DNA of 64,000 nucleotides from NCBI GenBank assembly GCA_013399015.1, contig VWZX01007392.1, forward strand, positions 310,001 through 374,000. The letters run 5' to 3'. A program made the translations under genes and the position numbers. Origin of the DNA: Galbula dea (Eukaryota; Chordata; Aves; Piciformes; Galbulidae). This document shows, in pieces, positions 50,801 to 62,000 of the stretch; position 1 is the stretch's first letter, and each line of letters opens with the position of its first letter. The notes under the pieces are model-generated. The model saw nothing but the letters and a program-made list of their open reading frames with translations. It did no database searches and was not told the DNA's origin.

Positions 50801-53800
50801 GCAGTGGCAATAGGGATGGCCTAGGAGCTCCTGGAGTGTCATCAGAGGCTTCTGGTTCAGTCCTGTCACCTGCAGCCAGCGAGGCACCCACAGCACCCGA
50901 GGTGACAGAGGACATGGCCACATCACTTCTGGCCCCAAATGTTTCCACTGATGCACAAAGTAACACAAACCTCCCAGTCTCATCTACTGCACTGCCCAGA
51001 GGGGACGTGGGGGCTGTGGGTCTGGCCAAACCATCCCTGCAGCCTGCCCCATGGCAAACCCCCACCAGAGAACAGCCACTGCTTCTGTCCCCCATGGGCA
51101 CCCCTAGTGCTCCCAGAGCTGCTTACACAGCTGTGAGTGCTGCTTACCCACCCCTAGGAGCTGGGGCCAGTACCCTGCCTGCAACTGATGGTGGAGTAGA
51201 GGCACCAGCAAGTTCCGACCTCAGTGCTGCCCATGGAACGCCGGTGCCTCCATCTCTTGAGGAGTCACAGCCATGGGGGATGGTGGCTGGTGCTTCCCAG
51301 GGAGCTGATGGACATGGCACGGGCTTGAGTTCAGCTTCAGATGCCTCCAACCCAGTACCTTCTGTACCCGATGAACCAGCATGGCAGGCTGCTGGGGTCC
51401 AGGGTCAGAGTGTTGAGGGTGCAGTGGACAGAGCACAGGCAGGAGGTCCAGGGGATGGTAGTCTCTATGAAGAAACTGAGAGTGATACAGGTCCTTCAGA
51501 CTTCATTGCTCAGCAGGACCCTGCCAAGATGGGTGAGCCGTCAGCTGGAGGAACAGGAGCTTTGGCAAATGTCAAACTGTCCCCTCCATCAGCTCTTGGA
51601 GACCAAGCAGGAGCAGCACCAGAACAGGGACAAGTGTCCTCACCTGGTCCTGCATCTCCCGGTAGTGCTGGACTGGAGCCTGACCTTTCAGGGGCTGAAG
51701 GACCAGAGGACCTGCATGGTGAATCTGTCAGCACTCCTGGGGCTACTTACCCACCCCTGGGGGCTGCAACTGGCCCCGTGTCTGGGGCAGAGACGCCAGT
51801 AAGCCCCGATCTTGGTGCTGCTCCAGAAGCACCCATTTCTCCAACTCTTGAGGAGTCACAGCCATGGGGGATGGTGGCTGGTGCTTCCCAGGGAGCTGAT
51901 GGACATGGCACGGGCTTGAGTTCAGCTTCAGATGCCTCCAACCCAGTACCTTCTGTACCCGATGAACCAGCATGGCAGGCTGCTGGGGTCCAGGGTCAGA
52001 GTGTTGAGGGTGCAGTGGACAGAGCACAGGCAGGAGGTCCAGGGGATGGCAGTCTCTATGAAGAAACTGAGAGTGATACAGGTCCTTCAGACTTCATTGC
52101 TCAGCAGGACCCTGCCAAGATGGGTGAGCCGTCAGCTGGAGGAACAGGAGCTTTGGCAAATGTCAAACTGTCCCCTCCATCAGCTCTTGGAGACCAAGCA
52201 GGAGCAGCACCAGAACAGGGACAAGTGTCCTCACCTGGTCCTGCATCTCCCGGTAGTGCTGGACTGGAGCCTGACCTTTCAGGGGCTGAAGGACCAGTGG
52301 ACCTGCATGGTGAATCTGTCAGCACTCCTGGGGCTACTTACCCACCCCTGGGGGCTGCAACTGGCCCCGTGTCTGGGGCAGAGACGCCAGTAAGCCCCGA
52401 TCTTGGTGCTGCTCCAGAAGCACCCATTTCTCCAACTCTTGAGGAGTCACAGCCATGGGGGATGGTGGCTGGTGCTTCCCAGGGAGCTGATGGACATGGC
52501 ACGGGCTTGAGTTCAGCTTCAGATGCCTCCAACCCAGTACCTTCTGTACCCGATGAACCAGCATGGCAGGCTGCTGGGGTCCAGGGTCAGAGTGTTGAGG
52601 GTGCAGTGGACAGAGCACAGGCAGGAGGTCCAGGGGATGGCAGTCTCTATGAAGAAACTGAGAGTGATACAGGTCCTTCAGACTTCATTGCTCAGCAGGA
52701 CCCTGCCAAGATGGGTGAGCCGTCAGCTGGAGGAACAGGAGCTTTGGCAAATGTCAAACTGTCCCCTCCATCAGCTCTTGGAGACCAAGCAGGAGCAGCA
52801 CCAGAACAGGGACAAGTGTCCTCACCTGGTCCTGCATCTCCCGGTAGTGCTGGACTGGAGCCTGACCTTTCAGGGGCTGAAGGACCAGTGGACCTGCATG
52901 GTGAATCTGTCAGCACTCCCGGGGCTACTTACCCACTCCCAGGGGCTGCAACTGGCCCAGTGTCTGGAGCTGAGTCACCAATGAACCCAGCCCTTGATGC
53001 TGCCCAGGGAGCACCTGTGTCTCCATCCTTTGAGGAGTTGCAGCCATGGGGAATGGCATCTGGTGCTCCCCAGGGAGCAGGTCTCCCTGGAGACAATGGA
53101 CAAGGCTCTGGCCTGACTTCAGCATGGAATGCCCCCAGCTCAGCAGTTCCTGGATCAGCAGAACCTCCATCACCTGCTCTTGGGGACCATCTTGGCACAA
53201 ATCTGGGTTTGCCATCAGCAGAGGGCCCAGGAGCCAGCACGGCAGAGCAGGCACTGGGAGGAGCAGGCAGCGGGACTGGGTTTGAGCCATCCCTGAGCTC
53301 CTCTGCAGGCAGTGGGATAGCAGCTGGGGTGGATCAAGTGCCTGGTGCAGGATCGTCATCTGGTCCTCCCTCTCCCGGTGGTGTGGTTGCAGCGTCACCT
53401 GTTTTGGATTCAGCCAGCCTGAGTGCCCTTGGAGGAGCAAGTGGTATTCCTGGAGCTCTGCAGCCTTCCCTGGGTGCTGGGCACGGCGTCTCTTCTGCTG
53501 CAGGAGAAGGGGCAGGTGAAGTGAATGGTGAGGGAGGGTCCCAAGGGCAGCCCCTGGTCCCTGCTGCGCAGGGACAGACTGTTTCAGGAGGTCCTGATGG
53601 AGAAAAAGAAGTCATGCTGCAGCCTATGTCTTCATCATCTACAGAGAGGTCTCCGTCTCCTGGAATGGCTGGTGAGGCTGTTAACACAGCAAATGTTCCT
53701 GGAGCTCCTGGTGCCGGCAGTGTCTTGAGCACAAGCTTAGATGTTGATGTCTCTGAGGAACCCCCCGTGTCTGCCCCCAACATCCAGAGTGGTGCTGAGC

Positions 53801-56800
53801 TTGGACATCGTGATGAAAAACTGAGCCAAGTCAATGTGGTGGAGCTGCCTGAAGGAGCCTCAGTTAATGGGGGACCTCCCTCTGGTGCCAGCCTGGGAGA
53901 AGGCACAGGAGCTGTCATACCGATTAAGTCGGAAACGCTGACGCCATCTGCCCACGGCTCCCCTCAGGAGAGGCAACCTCTGGCCCCACTGGCTCCAGAT
54001 AGCAGCAGTGTCTCCGATGGCACAGCCTCCTCATTGGCTGCTTCTCTGCTTCTTCCCGGGCATGGTCTGAGCTCAGGACTTGCACCCAATGAGGACTCCC
54101 ACTCTGTCCCCAGCATCCAGAGTGGGAGCAGACCTGTGGTGCCAGGGGCACTGGGTGGGCTAGCAGTAGATGCTGAAGGTGCTCAGAAGTGGTCTCTCGA
54201 AGATGAGGTGGCCTCAGGGATGTTGACACCTTCAGGAGAAGCATCCCTCCATGCCCCTGCATTTCCTAATGCTGCCCCGGTGCTGCCTTCTGCTCCACAG
54301 AGACAAAACACTGCAGAAGGGATGTACACCGGCCCTGGGCTTTCTTCTCCAGTTTTGGCATGTGAGTTGATAGTGGGGTCCTCTTCAAGGGGAAGGGGAA
54401 AGCTGGGGACTGCTGTGTCAGGGGGGCCTGCCCTGCTCTTGCCTCCCCTCCAGCCAGGAAACCCTGGAGCCCACTCCGGGGATCCTGGCAGCCCTATGCC
54501 TGGGGGAGAGAGTGCTGTGCCCCCTGAAGCAATGGCAAGGTCAGGGTACGTAGCTCGGCTGCTTCCCAGTATGGCTGGAGATGGGGAAGATGTGGAGACT
54601 TCTGGTCTCTACCTGCTGAGGGGGAGCCCAGGGCTCCCTGGCCTTCCTCCCACCAGGATCACTGCTGGCAGCCCCTGATCAAAGACCTGTCAGTGGCTTA
54701 TCACCCACTGCCCTGCATCCTGGCAAATGGAGCCCCTGCCGTTGGGTTGAGCCTCCCCACAGCCTTTCCATGCCAGGGGAGAGCCCAGGGTGGGTCCCCA
54801 ACCACCACACACCAAGCTGTATCCTGCAGCCTGGCCATCACAAGCCTGGCCCTGTCAACCCCACTGCCTGGGGACAGGGAGGTGCTCCCCAAGCCAGGAG
54901 CAGCCACTGTCACCTCCCGTGCATTGTCACCCATGTTTACAGCTCTGCAAGGCCAAGGCCAGTGGCCATCCTGACACTGCTGCCCAGCCCCTCAGGTACA
55001 TGATGCTCATGGGGCAACCTGGGCAGGACGAGCATGTCTGTCCTTCCAATGGACCTTGCTGGGGACATTTGGCACCCAGAGACTGAGGAGGCTTTGTGAG
55101 GCCAGGACCCCTGGGGGAGATGCACCATGAAGAGCTTCTGTACGTGAGCTTGCATTTTTGGCAGACTGAGCCTTCCTTCAGATATGGTCCTATCGAGTGG
55201 AAAACCCATCCCTTCCAAATGCTTTTTATTTAAAAGATATAAAACAGGGAGCTGGAGGTTGTAAACATCTCTAGAAAGAGTTATGGGCATTTAATTCTCT
55301 GTGTCCTCCTACCACAGTTCCATATGATGTTCTTCCCCTCCTAACAGTCCTTCAGCATGATGCCCCAGCAGGGCTGGAACAGGAGGGGACATTGACTACA
55401 ATGTCCATCACAGTGGGTTTAGGGCAGCTGTGTAGGTTTAAGACAGAGACAAATATGGCATCAAGCTCCTGCAAGGGAAGGTGACATGCAGGATGTCCCA
55501 GGCAGCTATTGGCTGTGTCTCCCATTGTCCTGCTGCCCAGGCTATGTCCCTTTAGAAGCAAAATAATTTCAGCCCTTTGAGTTTTTGGCACAGACCAAAG
55601 GCTTTGCTTTAACTGTATTTTGGGGTTTTTTTTCTTTTCTGTTTTATTTTCCAGCTGTAGCTGTGCCCCTCTACAAGTATGGAGTAAGGGAAAATGATCA
55701 AGAGTACGTGGAAAGGAAAGTGGATTTTAATTCTCCACTTTTCAAGCCTGAGACTGGATTCCCATTTGGGAAGACCCTGCGTGACTCTCTTTACGTAAGT
55801 CTACCTTGGCTTGACTTGCTGTTGGGCAAGTGGCTATCCCCCAAAAACCTGGGGAAGGCACTGGGGGCCAGGTGCCTGGAATGGGACCCTTATAAGGGTG
55901 AACTGGTTGGGATGCTACCGAGGTCCCTTTGCAGCAGGAGGTGACTTTGTGGCCATTTCAGTGATGGCTGGTGGTGGCCTTCCTTGGGCGTTGCTTGAAG
56001 TGGGCTTGGAAATAGGATGGATGCCAGCCCTGTGTCAGGGGGTCTCACTGAAAGGTTCTGTCTGCTCAGTTTACAGACAATGGACAAATCATTTTCCCAG
56101 ACTCAGACAGCAGCACCTTCAAATCTCCCAGTCCTCCTCTTGGTGGCTTCAATGGCCACGAGAAGGTTCCCATGATTGCTGTGTTTTGGGACAATGCTGA
56201 CTTCTCCAGAGGTGTTGGCACAACATTTTACCAGGTGAGCAAAGCCACTTGGATGCATGATTGCATAAAACACTTTTTGATGATAAACTCATGACCTGTT
56301 CTGTGAATGTCCCTTGAGATAAGTGATTGATGGAGACCATGAGTGGCGTTTCCCTTTTCTGGGCCACATCTAAAAGCTGTTGGTTCTGTGTGTGTCACCT
56401 TTTGGGCCATCCAAATCTCATCTAGACCCTTAGTTGCAGCACTCCATGCATGACTCCAGTCTAGACCTGTGTTTGCCCTACTGAGAGGCAATGTAGACAT
56501 GACTGTACCCAACCTGCAGGAGTTCCTCACCCTTAACACGGCCAAGCCTCCATTCGTCCGTGATGTGGAAGCAAAGGTTCGGAGGTACCTGAAGTCTTCA
56601 TACTCTGCAGCCTGGACCCTAAAGATCACCTGGGAGAAGGCACCTGCCTATGCAGCACAGACTGACACCCAGCGGGTAAGGGGCTGATGGATCTCAATGG
56701 CTTGTTGAGTTGTCAAAAAACCCCTAAGACCTATGGGCAATTACCTTGTCTGTGTCTAAAAATAAGAATCAATTTGCTGAAAAAGGTCAGTCTTGGAGAC

Positions 56801-59800
56801 AGCTGTGCCCATATTTTGGTGGTTTTCAGGTTTTTTGGGAGACATTTTTAGTTTAACTCTCCCTGCTCCAAAAATATTTCTCTTTTATACTGTGGGACTT
56901 TGTTGTGCACCAGAAACACTGCTCTTCAGAAGCATAACATTGAGTGAATTTGAGGTTTCTCATGTCACAGCATCAAAGTAAAACCACCATATTTTCAATG
57001 CAAAATGTGAACCTTGCCCATCAGGACCTTAGCCTTGATGTTCCTCAGTGGGAACTGACCCACATCCTTAATTTTAAACCAAACAGCTTTGCTCACGTTC
57101 TTACCTGTATGCAATGCTTCTCCCCAGACCATCACATACCAGGCCGTCCTGACCACCGATGGTTTCAGGTCGTACATCCTGATGCTGTACCAGGAAGGAG
57201 GCATGCAATGGGATTACACCAGACTCCCTGCCACCAACGTGCTCATTGGCTACACCAGGTACAGCAGGCTCAGCACCCAGCCCCTGTCTGTTCTGAGCAT
57301 GAGGCTGCATTCCACCCCCAGCTCCATTAAGTTTAATCCTTCCCCTTGTGTCCCATCAAGTGCCCTGCAACTATGAGGGCAACCCACATGTGGTCTGCAT
57401 GCCCATATAGCCTAACATATGGGGGTGTCAAAACCAATTTTGCCCCATTAGTGGCTAGATCATGCTGCAGCCCGCTGACTTGCTGGGCTGTGCTTGTTGT
57501 AAGATGCACACATCCCTCTGGGGTCACAGCCCGCAGCATCCTGGTGGTTTGGGTGGAAAGAGTGGGTAACAGGGGATGTTTGCTGAACTTTGAACTAGTT
57601 GAGGGAAGGGATTTCCGCCGCTTGGCCGGAGCAGCTTCTTCCTGCCTCCTTGCATTATGTCTCACATCATGCATGCCATCTCCAGTTTTTGTTCATTAGC
57701 TGCTTGCTGTAGCTGGGGAAGGAAAAGGCGGCTGGAACAGGAAGCACGGGTGGCACAGGCATGTGTGTGTGCCTGCACGTACATGATCTCATGGTTTTCT
57801 GCTCCATATTGCCCAGCAAGGCGCTGGCAACCATGGAAGCTGCTCGTAGGGGTTTTGAGATGTCTGGGTCAAGCTTGTGACAGATCAGAAGCTTTTTCAG
57901 CATCTAAAACTAACTGCACTTTGTAGAGAGGAGGCATCAGGCTGGAGAAAATGGTGCCTTCACCCTCTTGTCCCTGAAGCTGTGATTTGGCTGTTGTGAG
58001 GTCCAGCTGGCTCGGGATCAGGGTGGCTGAAGGGCTGTGCCTGGGATAACCCCACCCGGGAAGAACAACCACTGATTTTCCCCTCTTCCTCTGCATGCAG
58101 TGGGGATGGCTTTTATCGCAATGATGACCTGATTCAGAGACCTCCAGCCATGAAATATCGCCCTGACCAGCTCAGGGGCTACAACACAGGTAGTGCTGCA
58201 CAGCTGGGGAGGGTTCATGCAGCCCCTTGGGGGAGTCAGAGAAGGGTTGCACAGGGATGGAGATGTTCCTAGGGGATGAAATCCAGCCCGCTCTCACTGA
58301 GCTTACTGAGTCCAGGCTTTCCCCCTGAACACATAAAATGCTTCCCTTGGGTACTAGCTATGCCTTGTGGCTGAAATGTTTTTGATATGTCCATGGACCC
58401 TTTTTGTTGCAATAGCTCTGTTCCAGGGATTTATTTTTTGGGAAGAGCCTCACCCCCTGTTTTCCTGCTGTTGGGTGGCTGCTAAACATGAGGTCCCATG
58501 GCTGGGGGTGAATATAGGCTTAGCTTCCAGGATCAGCATCTTTTGGCTCTCACCTCAAGCCAAAACTGCACAGTGGTTCCCTTGGCAACAGGTGACAATT
58601 AGTGGTTTCTCTCCCTGCTCAGACCTCCGCGGGCTGTGGATTTACAAGCTGGAGAGCCGTGTGGGTGTCAACTACCGGCTGAAGTGCCTGGCGTGGACAG
58701 GACGGCAGCAGGAGCCGCAGGCGTGGAGCCAGGGCCTGACTGCCTGCCCCTGCTCCCTGCAGCAAGGGCAGCAGGATCCACACTTCAAGAGCAGCCGCAG
58801 AGGCAAGTGGAAAAGCCACCAGTCTTGTCCCCAAGATGTCCCTCCCCATCTCCCCTGCAAAGGTGCCTGGAGTCCCTTCTGGCTGGGCAGGCAGGTGATT
58901 CCAAGGAAAATGGGAAGGGGAGGTGCCCTTCCCTAAAAAAAACCAGGGAAAACAAGAAGAAACGGGGGCTGACCTGTCCCTGTCTTGTTAGACTGGCTGG
59001 AGCTGGTCTAAGCTGCATGGGGACAGCTGTGATGGACCCTCCCCAGCACCGAGGTCTTGTTCTGGGGGACCGCTTGGATGGTGTCCATCAGTCCCTCCAA
59101 ACCCTGATACAGTGGCAGTGAAGTATAACAAGGGGTCAGCCCCGGCCTTTCTCCTTGCCTTGAGGCAGGGATGCTGGCTGAGGAGAGCTGTGTTGAGGCT
59201 CACTGCCATTCTGTTGCAGGCTGGTGGGCTGGCCGTGTCTCCATGCTGCACTCAGCCTCCCCCAACCAGTATGGTGCTGGCATCCGCTGCCTCTATGACA
59301 ACCAGGGCCAGCTTATCGAGGGGCGGCAAGAGAGGTACTGGAGGTCTTCCAGGCAGGCATCACCTTACCGTGGTAAGCACAGCCAACCCTGGCATCCCTC
59401 ATCTGAGGCTGACGTTGCTGTAGCCTGTAAAACATTTTAATCTCCATGCCAATCTGGTTTCTGTCATGGTGCTGGCCTCGAAGGGAGTGTGGACCTGCCA
59501 AAAGCTGAGGCAGGAACCCTGCTCTCCCAAAGCCAGCCCACCTCCCTCTCCTCTGCCCTTCAGCCCCTTATTGTCCTTTTTGACTCCAGACCAGGAGCTG
59601 AAGTTGTATGACTGGTGTTGTAACCAGGCAGGCAGTGCCCACCTCTGTGCCCGCTACAGTGAGAAGAGACCAAAGATTGGCTGTGATGGATACCAGTCAC
59701 CCAGCACAGGTGGGTTGTGTGGTCTTGATGCCCAGGGCTTGGGAGTGAAACATCCCAGCCACTCCATGGTTAAGGCAGCAAGAGCACTGGACAGGATTTT

Positions 59801-60190
59801 GGGGTGCCCATGTGCAGGTTGCACTGTGCCCTGGACTGTGTGGGGTTGCAGGGGACGCTATTGCTACCAACGTAGTCTAGGGGTTACAGCGCTGAGAGGG
59901 GATGAGGACTGCAGCCACTGTGGTTGGACTGCAGCCACTGTGGTTATTCATGTAAGCTGATGTGGGGCTTTCTTACAACCCCCAGCAGGTTCCTCAGAGG
60001 AGACTAAGAGTGACTCGGAGGAGCAGAGAGGTGAGTGGGATTGAGAGGTCTCCTCTCTGCTGGCCATTTCCATCTGTCTCTGCTGCCTTTCATGGAAACT
60101 CCTCTAAAGCTCCCAGCTCGCTCCAGGCTTCCAGGGAGGAGGTGGCCAAACAGTTCTCACTTCTTCTTTGCAGATGGAGAGGACGAGTAA
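47881..60190 (+). CDS. MUC4: MUC4-like secreted mucin with NIDO and AMOP domains, lacking VWD, EGF and transmembrane parts
   Basis: Twelve exons, all in phase: 47881-47941, 49808-54361, 55655-55794, 56070-56234, 56520-56675, 57128-57258, 58101-58189, 58623-58802, 59220-59372, 59590-59709, 59989-60030 and 60174-60190; 1,935 codons plus stop. Exon 1 is a signal peptide (MGTWRWTLSTFVACYVWFLH). Exon 2 (residues 21-1,538) is Ala/Ser/Gly/Pro-rich with three to four 197-residue repeats. A NIDO-containing region follows (about 1,540-1,765: RKVDFNSPLFKPETGFPFGK, FTDNGQIIFPDSDSSTFKSP, VFWDNADFSRGVGTTFYQ), then an AMOP domain (about 1,780-1,910: GLTACPCSLQQGQQDPHF, DWCCNQAGSAHLCARYSEKR). Domain order and the signal-plus-giant-exon layout match MUC4. 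After AMOP, where MUC4 continues into VWD, two tiny acidic exons (SSEETKSDSEEQR, DGEDE) end the protein. The exon-2 donor at 54,361 (GCAT|GTGAGT) was chosen for consensus and phase; reading on gives a stop at 54,676. The intron after 58,802 has a GC donor. Probably an extracellular, O-glycosylated mucin. Confidence 0.85.
47942..49807 (+). other. Intron 1 of the MUC4-like gene
   Basis: About 1.9 kb between the signal-peptide exon and the giant exon. No other element is recognised. Confidence 0.7.
51143..53000 (+). repeat. 591-bp coding tandem repeat in the giant mucin exon (VNTR-like)
   Basis: Counted from the CTTACCCA that opens each unit, copies begin at 51,143, 51,746, 52,337 and 52,928. 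Unit lengths are 603, 591 and 591 bases, all multiples of three, so the frame is kept (197 residues per unit). Copies 2 and 3 appear identical over almost the whole unit; copy 1 differs by a few bases after a diverged first 100 bases; copy 4 is older and fades out within a few hundred bases. The unit contains LEESQPWGMVAGASQGADGH and YEETESDTGPSDFIAQQDPA. It is rich in Ala, Gly, Ser and Pro and has no cysteine. Confidence 0.95.
54362..55654 (+). other. Intron between the mucin exon and the NIDO exons
   Basis: About 1.3 kb. The first 315 bases continue the open frame of the mucin exon to a TGA at 54,676, so a transcript that ignores the 54,361 donor would encode a mucin without NIDO or AMOP. 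Confidence 0.6.
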
Positions 60191-60868
60191 GGAGGGTATT
60201 GCACACCTGCAGCACAGTCTGGGCCATGGCTGATCCTCCAAACCCTTTGCTCCTGTTCATCCTGTGTCTCACCACTCCACCCAGCACTCATCACCCCCGC
60301 CCACCATGCAGGGCAACTCACTTGGCCAGTGCCTGTGGCTGCCTTCACTTGCACAGGTTCATGTTTCCATGACTTGTCCCAAGGAGTCAGTAGCTTTAGT
60401 TGCCCTTCTCCAGCTGCCACTGACCACCTTCTGTGGGCACCTTCTTGCTGACAGGAACCCCCCGCCATGCCCACACCCCCTGTCCTCTCTGCATCCCCCT
60501 ATGCCTCACATGTTGCAGGGTGAGGTTAGTCTCCCAGCACCTGGGAATGGGGTTTTGCACCTTGCATTGGTTGACTGCAGCAGAGCCCTTGAGTGCTGCA
60601 GTGCATCAAGCTCACCCCATGAGCCTGTCCTGTCTTGTTCCCCACTTCTGTCCCCCAGCCATCTGGTAGTTCCCAGACCCTGTGCCCAGGAAAAGGGGTG
60701 ATTCTTCAGGTCAACCCAGAGTCTGCTTAATGCCTCTGCTGAGTGTGGAAGGGCAAAATTTAGCCCCATGGTCAGAAATATTGGGAGAAAAGTAATTTTT
60801 TGTGCATGAGAGAGCACTCTTGTCTTTCTTTAAAAAAAATCCTTGTCAAATCTTGTTTGTTCAATAAA
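60191..60868 (+). other. 3' UTR of the MUC4-like gene
   Basis: About 680 bases from the TAA at 60,188-60,190 to AATAAA at 60,863-60,868. I looked for VWD, EGF or transmembrane coding sequence on the + strand here and found none. Confidence 0.65.
60863..60868 (+). terminator. Poly(A) signal of the MUC4-like gene
   Basis: AATAAA in GTTCAATAAAGTCTC, with the usual downstream spacing to a G/T-rich stretch. Confidence 0.7.
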
Positions 60869-62000
60869 GTCTCTGAGGAGTCTGAGCATCACTAATCCTG
60901 CAACAGCTGCATGCTGTGCTGAACAAGGGTGGGAGGCAGTGGTGGGGCAGGATGAGGACAGTGATATTGCAGATGCTGCTGCCCTCAGTGTTGGTGCTAG
61001 ATGTGTGAGTTTCTGGGCTGTGGCTGAGCTGTGCTCTGGGGCAGCAGAGCTGGTATTGGTGTCTGCTGGGGTCTGACACATCCTCCTTGGGTGCAGCATC
61101 TTCCCTCAGCATGAGGAAAGGGCTGTGAGGTGTCTGTTGGGATCACAGACCTGGTCTATGTGAGCTGAGCCACTGCTTAGCGGTGTCTGGGGACAGCAGT
61201 TCAGAAGGCTTGTGGCTTGGCAGGGGGAATGAGGGCACGGAGCAGCAAAAAAGCTACATCCATCTTCTCTTTGGCACTGTGGATGGGACCAGCACAAGAA
61301 AGGGACTTGAGAACTTTGCAGTAGGGAAGCAGGGCTGGTGCCAATGGCACCATGGGGTGCAAGCAACTTACTCAGCAGCATGCCATCAATTTTGGTTTAT
61401 TCTATTTTGTTCCTAATGGATTATAATTGTTGCATTGCCCCACATGAGTCTGCTATCAGTGGCTCTGCTGGGTCCAGTTCCATTGCACTAGGGAATACTC
61501 AGGTGCAGACACACTCAAGGACTATCCCAGTTGCCTCTGTAGGTCCTCAGAAGGTGAAATCCTCTTGCCTTGGGCATTCAACATAAAACCACATTTTTCA
61601 TTGAAAAAAAAAAAAGCTCCTCCTCCAGAGAGACCCCTTTCACAAAGACCGGACCCCAAAAGGCAACTGCTATCCTCTGTCTTCATGTGGGTGCTGTTGC
61701 AGGAGACCCCAAGAGCTTGTGGCAGGGCTGGTGCCAGGTGCTGCTCCTCCACAAGCTCAGAGGTGTTGGGGCAGGCTAGGGCTGTGGGAGGGACTGGTTT
61801 GGAGACCTGACGTGGGGTCTCTGGATCCTTAGCTGTGAAGAAAGGACAGACCATGCTGTGCTGTAGGTGCTGCATGGGCTCTGCTCTTTGCTATGAGCTC
61901 AGACGGCAGTGCAGATCCCAAGGCCAGCCAAAGAAAGCATTCCTGGTGCTCTGGAGTGAGGTTTAGTTCCTGATCATCTCTGAGGCACAGGGCCAGAACA
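60869..62000. other. Spacer between the two convergent MUC4-type genes
   Basis: About 1.1 kb between the + strand poly(A) signal and the stop codon of the minus-strand gene. It probably contains the 3' UTR of the minus-strand gene: AATAAA on the minus strand occurs at 61,401-61,396. No repeat or mobile element was recognised at this junction. Confidence 0.6.
61396..61401 (-). terminator. MUC4: Candidate poly(A) signal of the minus-strand MUC4-type gene
   Basis: TTTATT on the + strand, AATAAA on the minus strand, about 600 bases after the TAA at 62,001-62,003. Confidence 0.4.

Noticed and set aside
51341..52984. Repeated 153-codon + frames and 64-94-codon minus frames in the mucin VNTR
   Set aside because: These recur every 591 bases because the DNA repeats. 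They are alternate-frame shadows of the large mucin exon.
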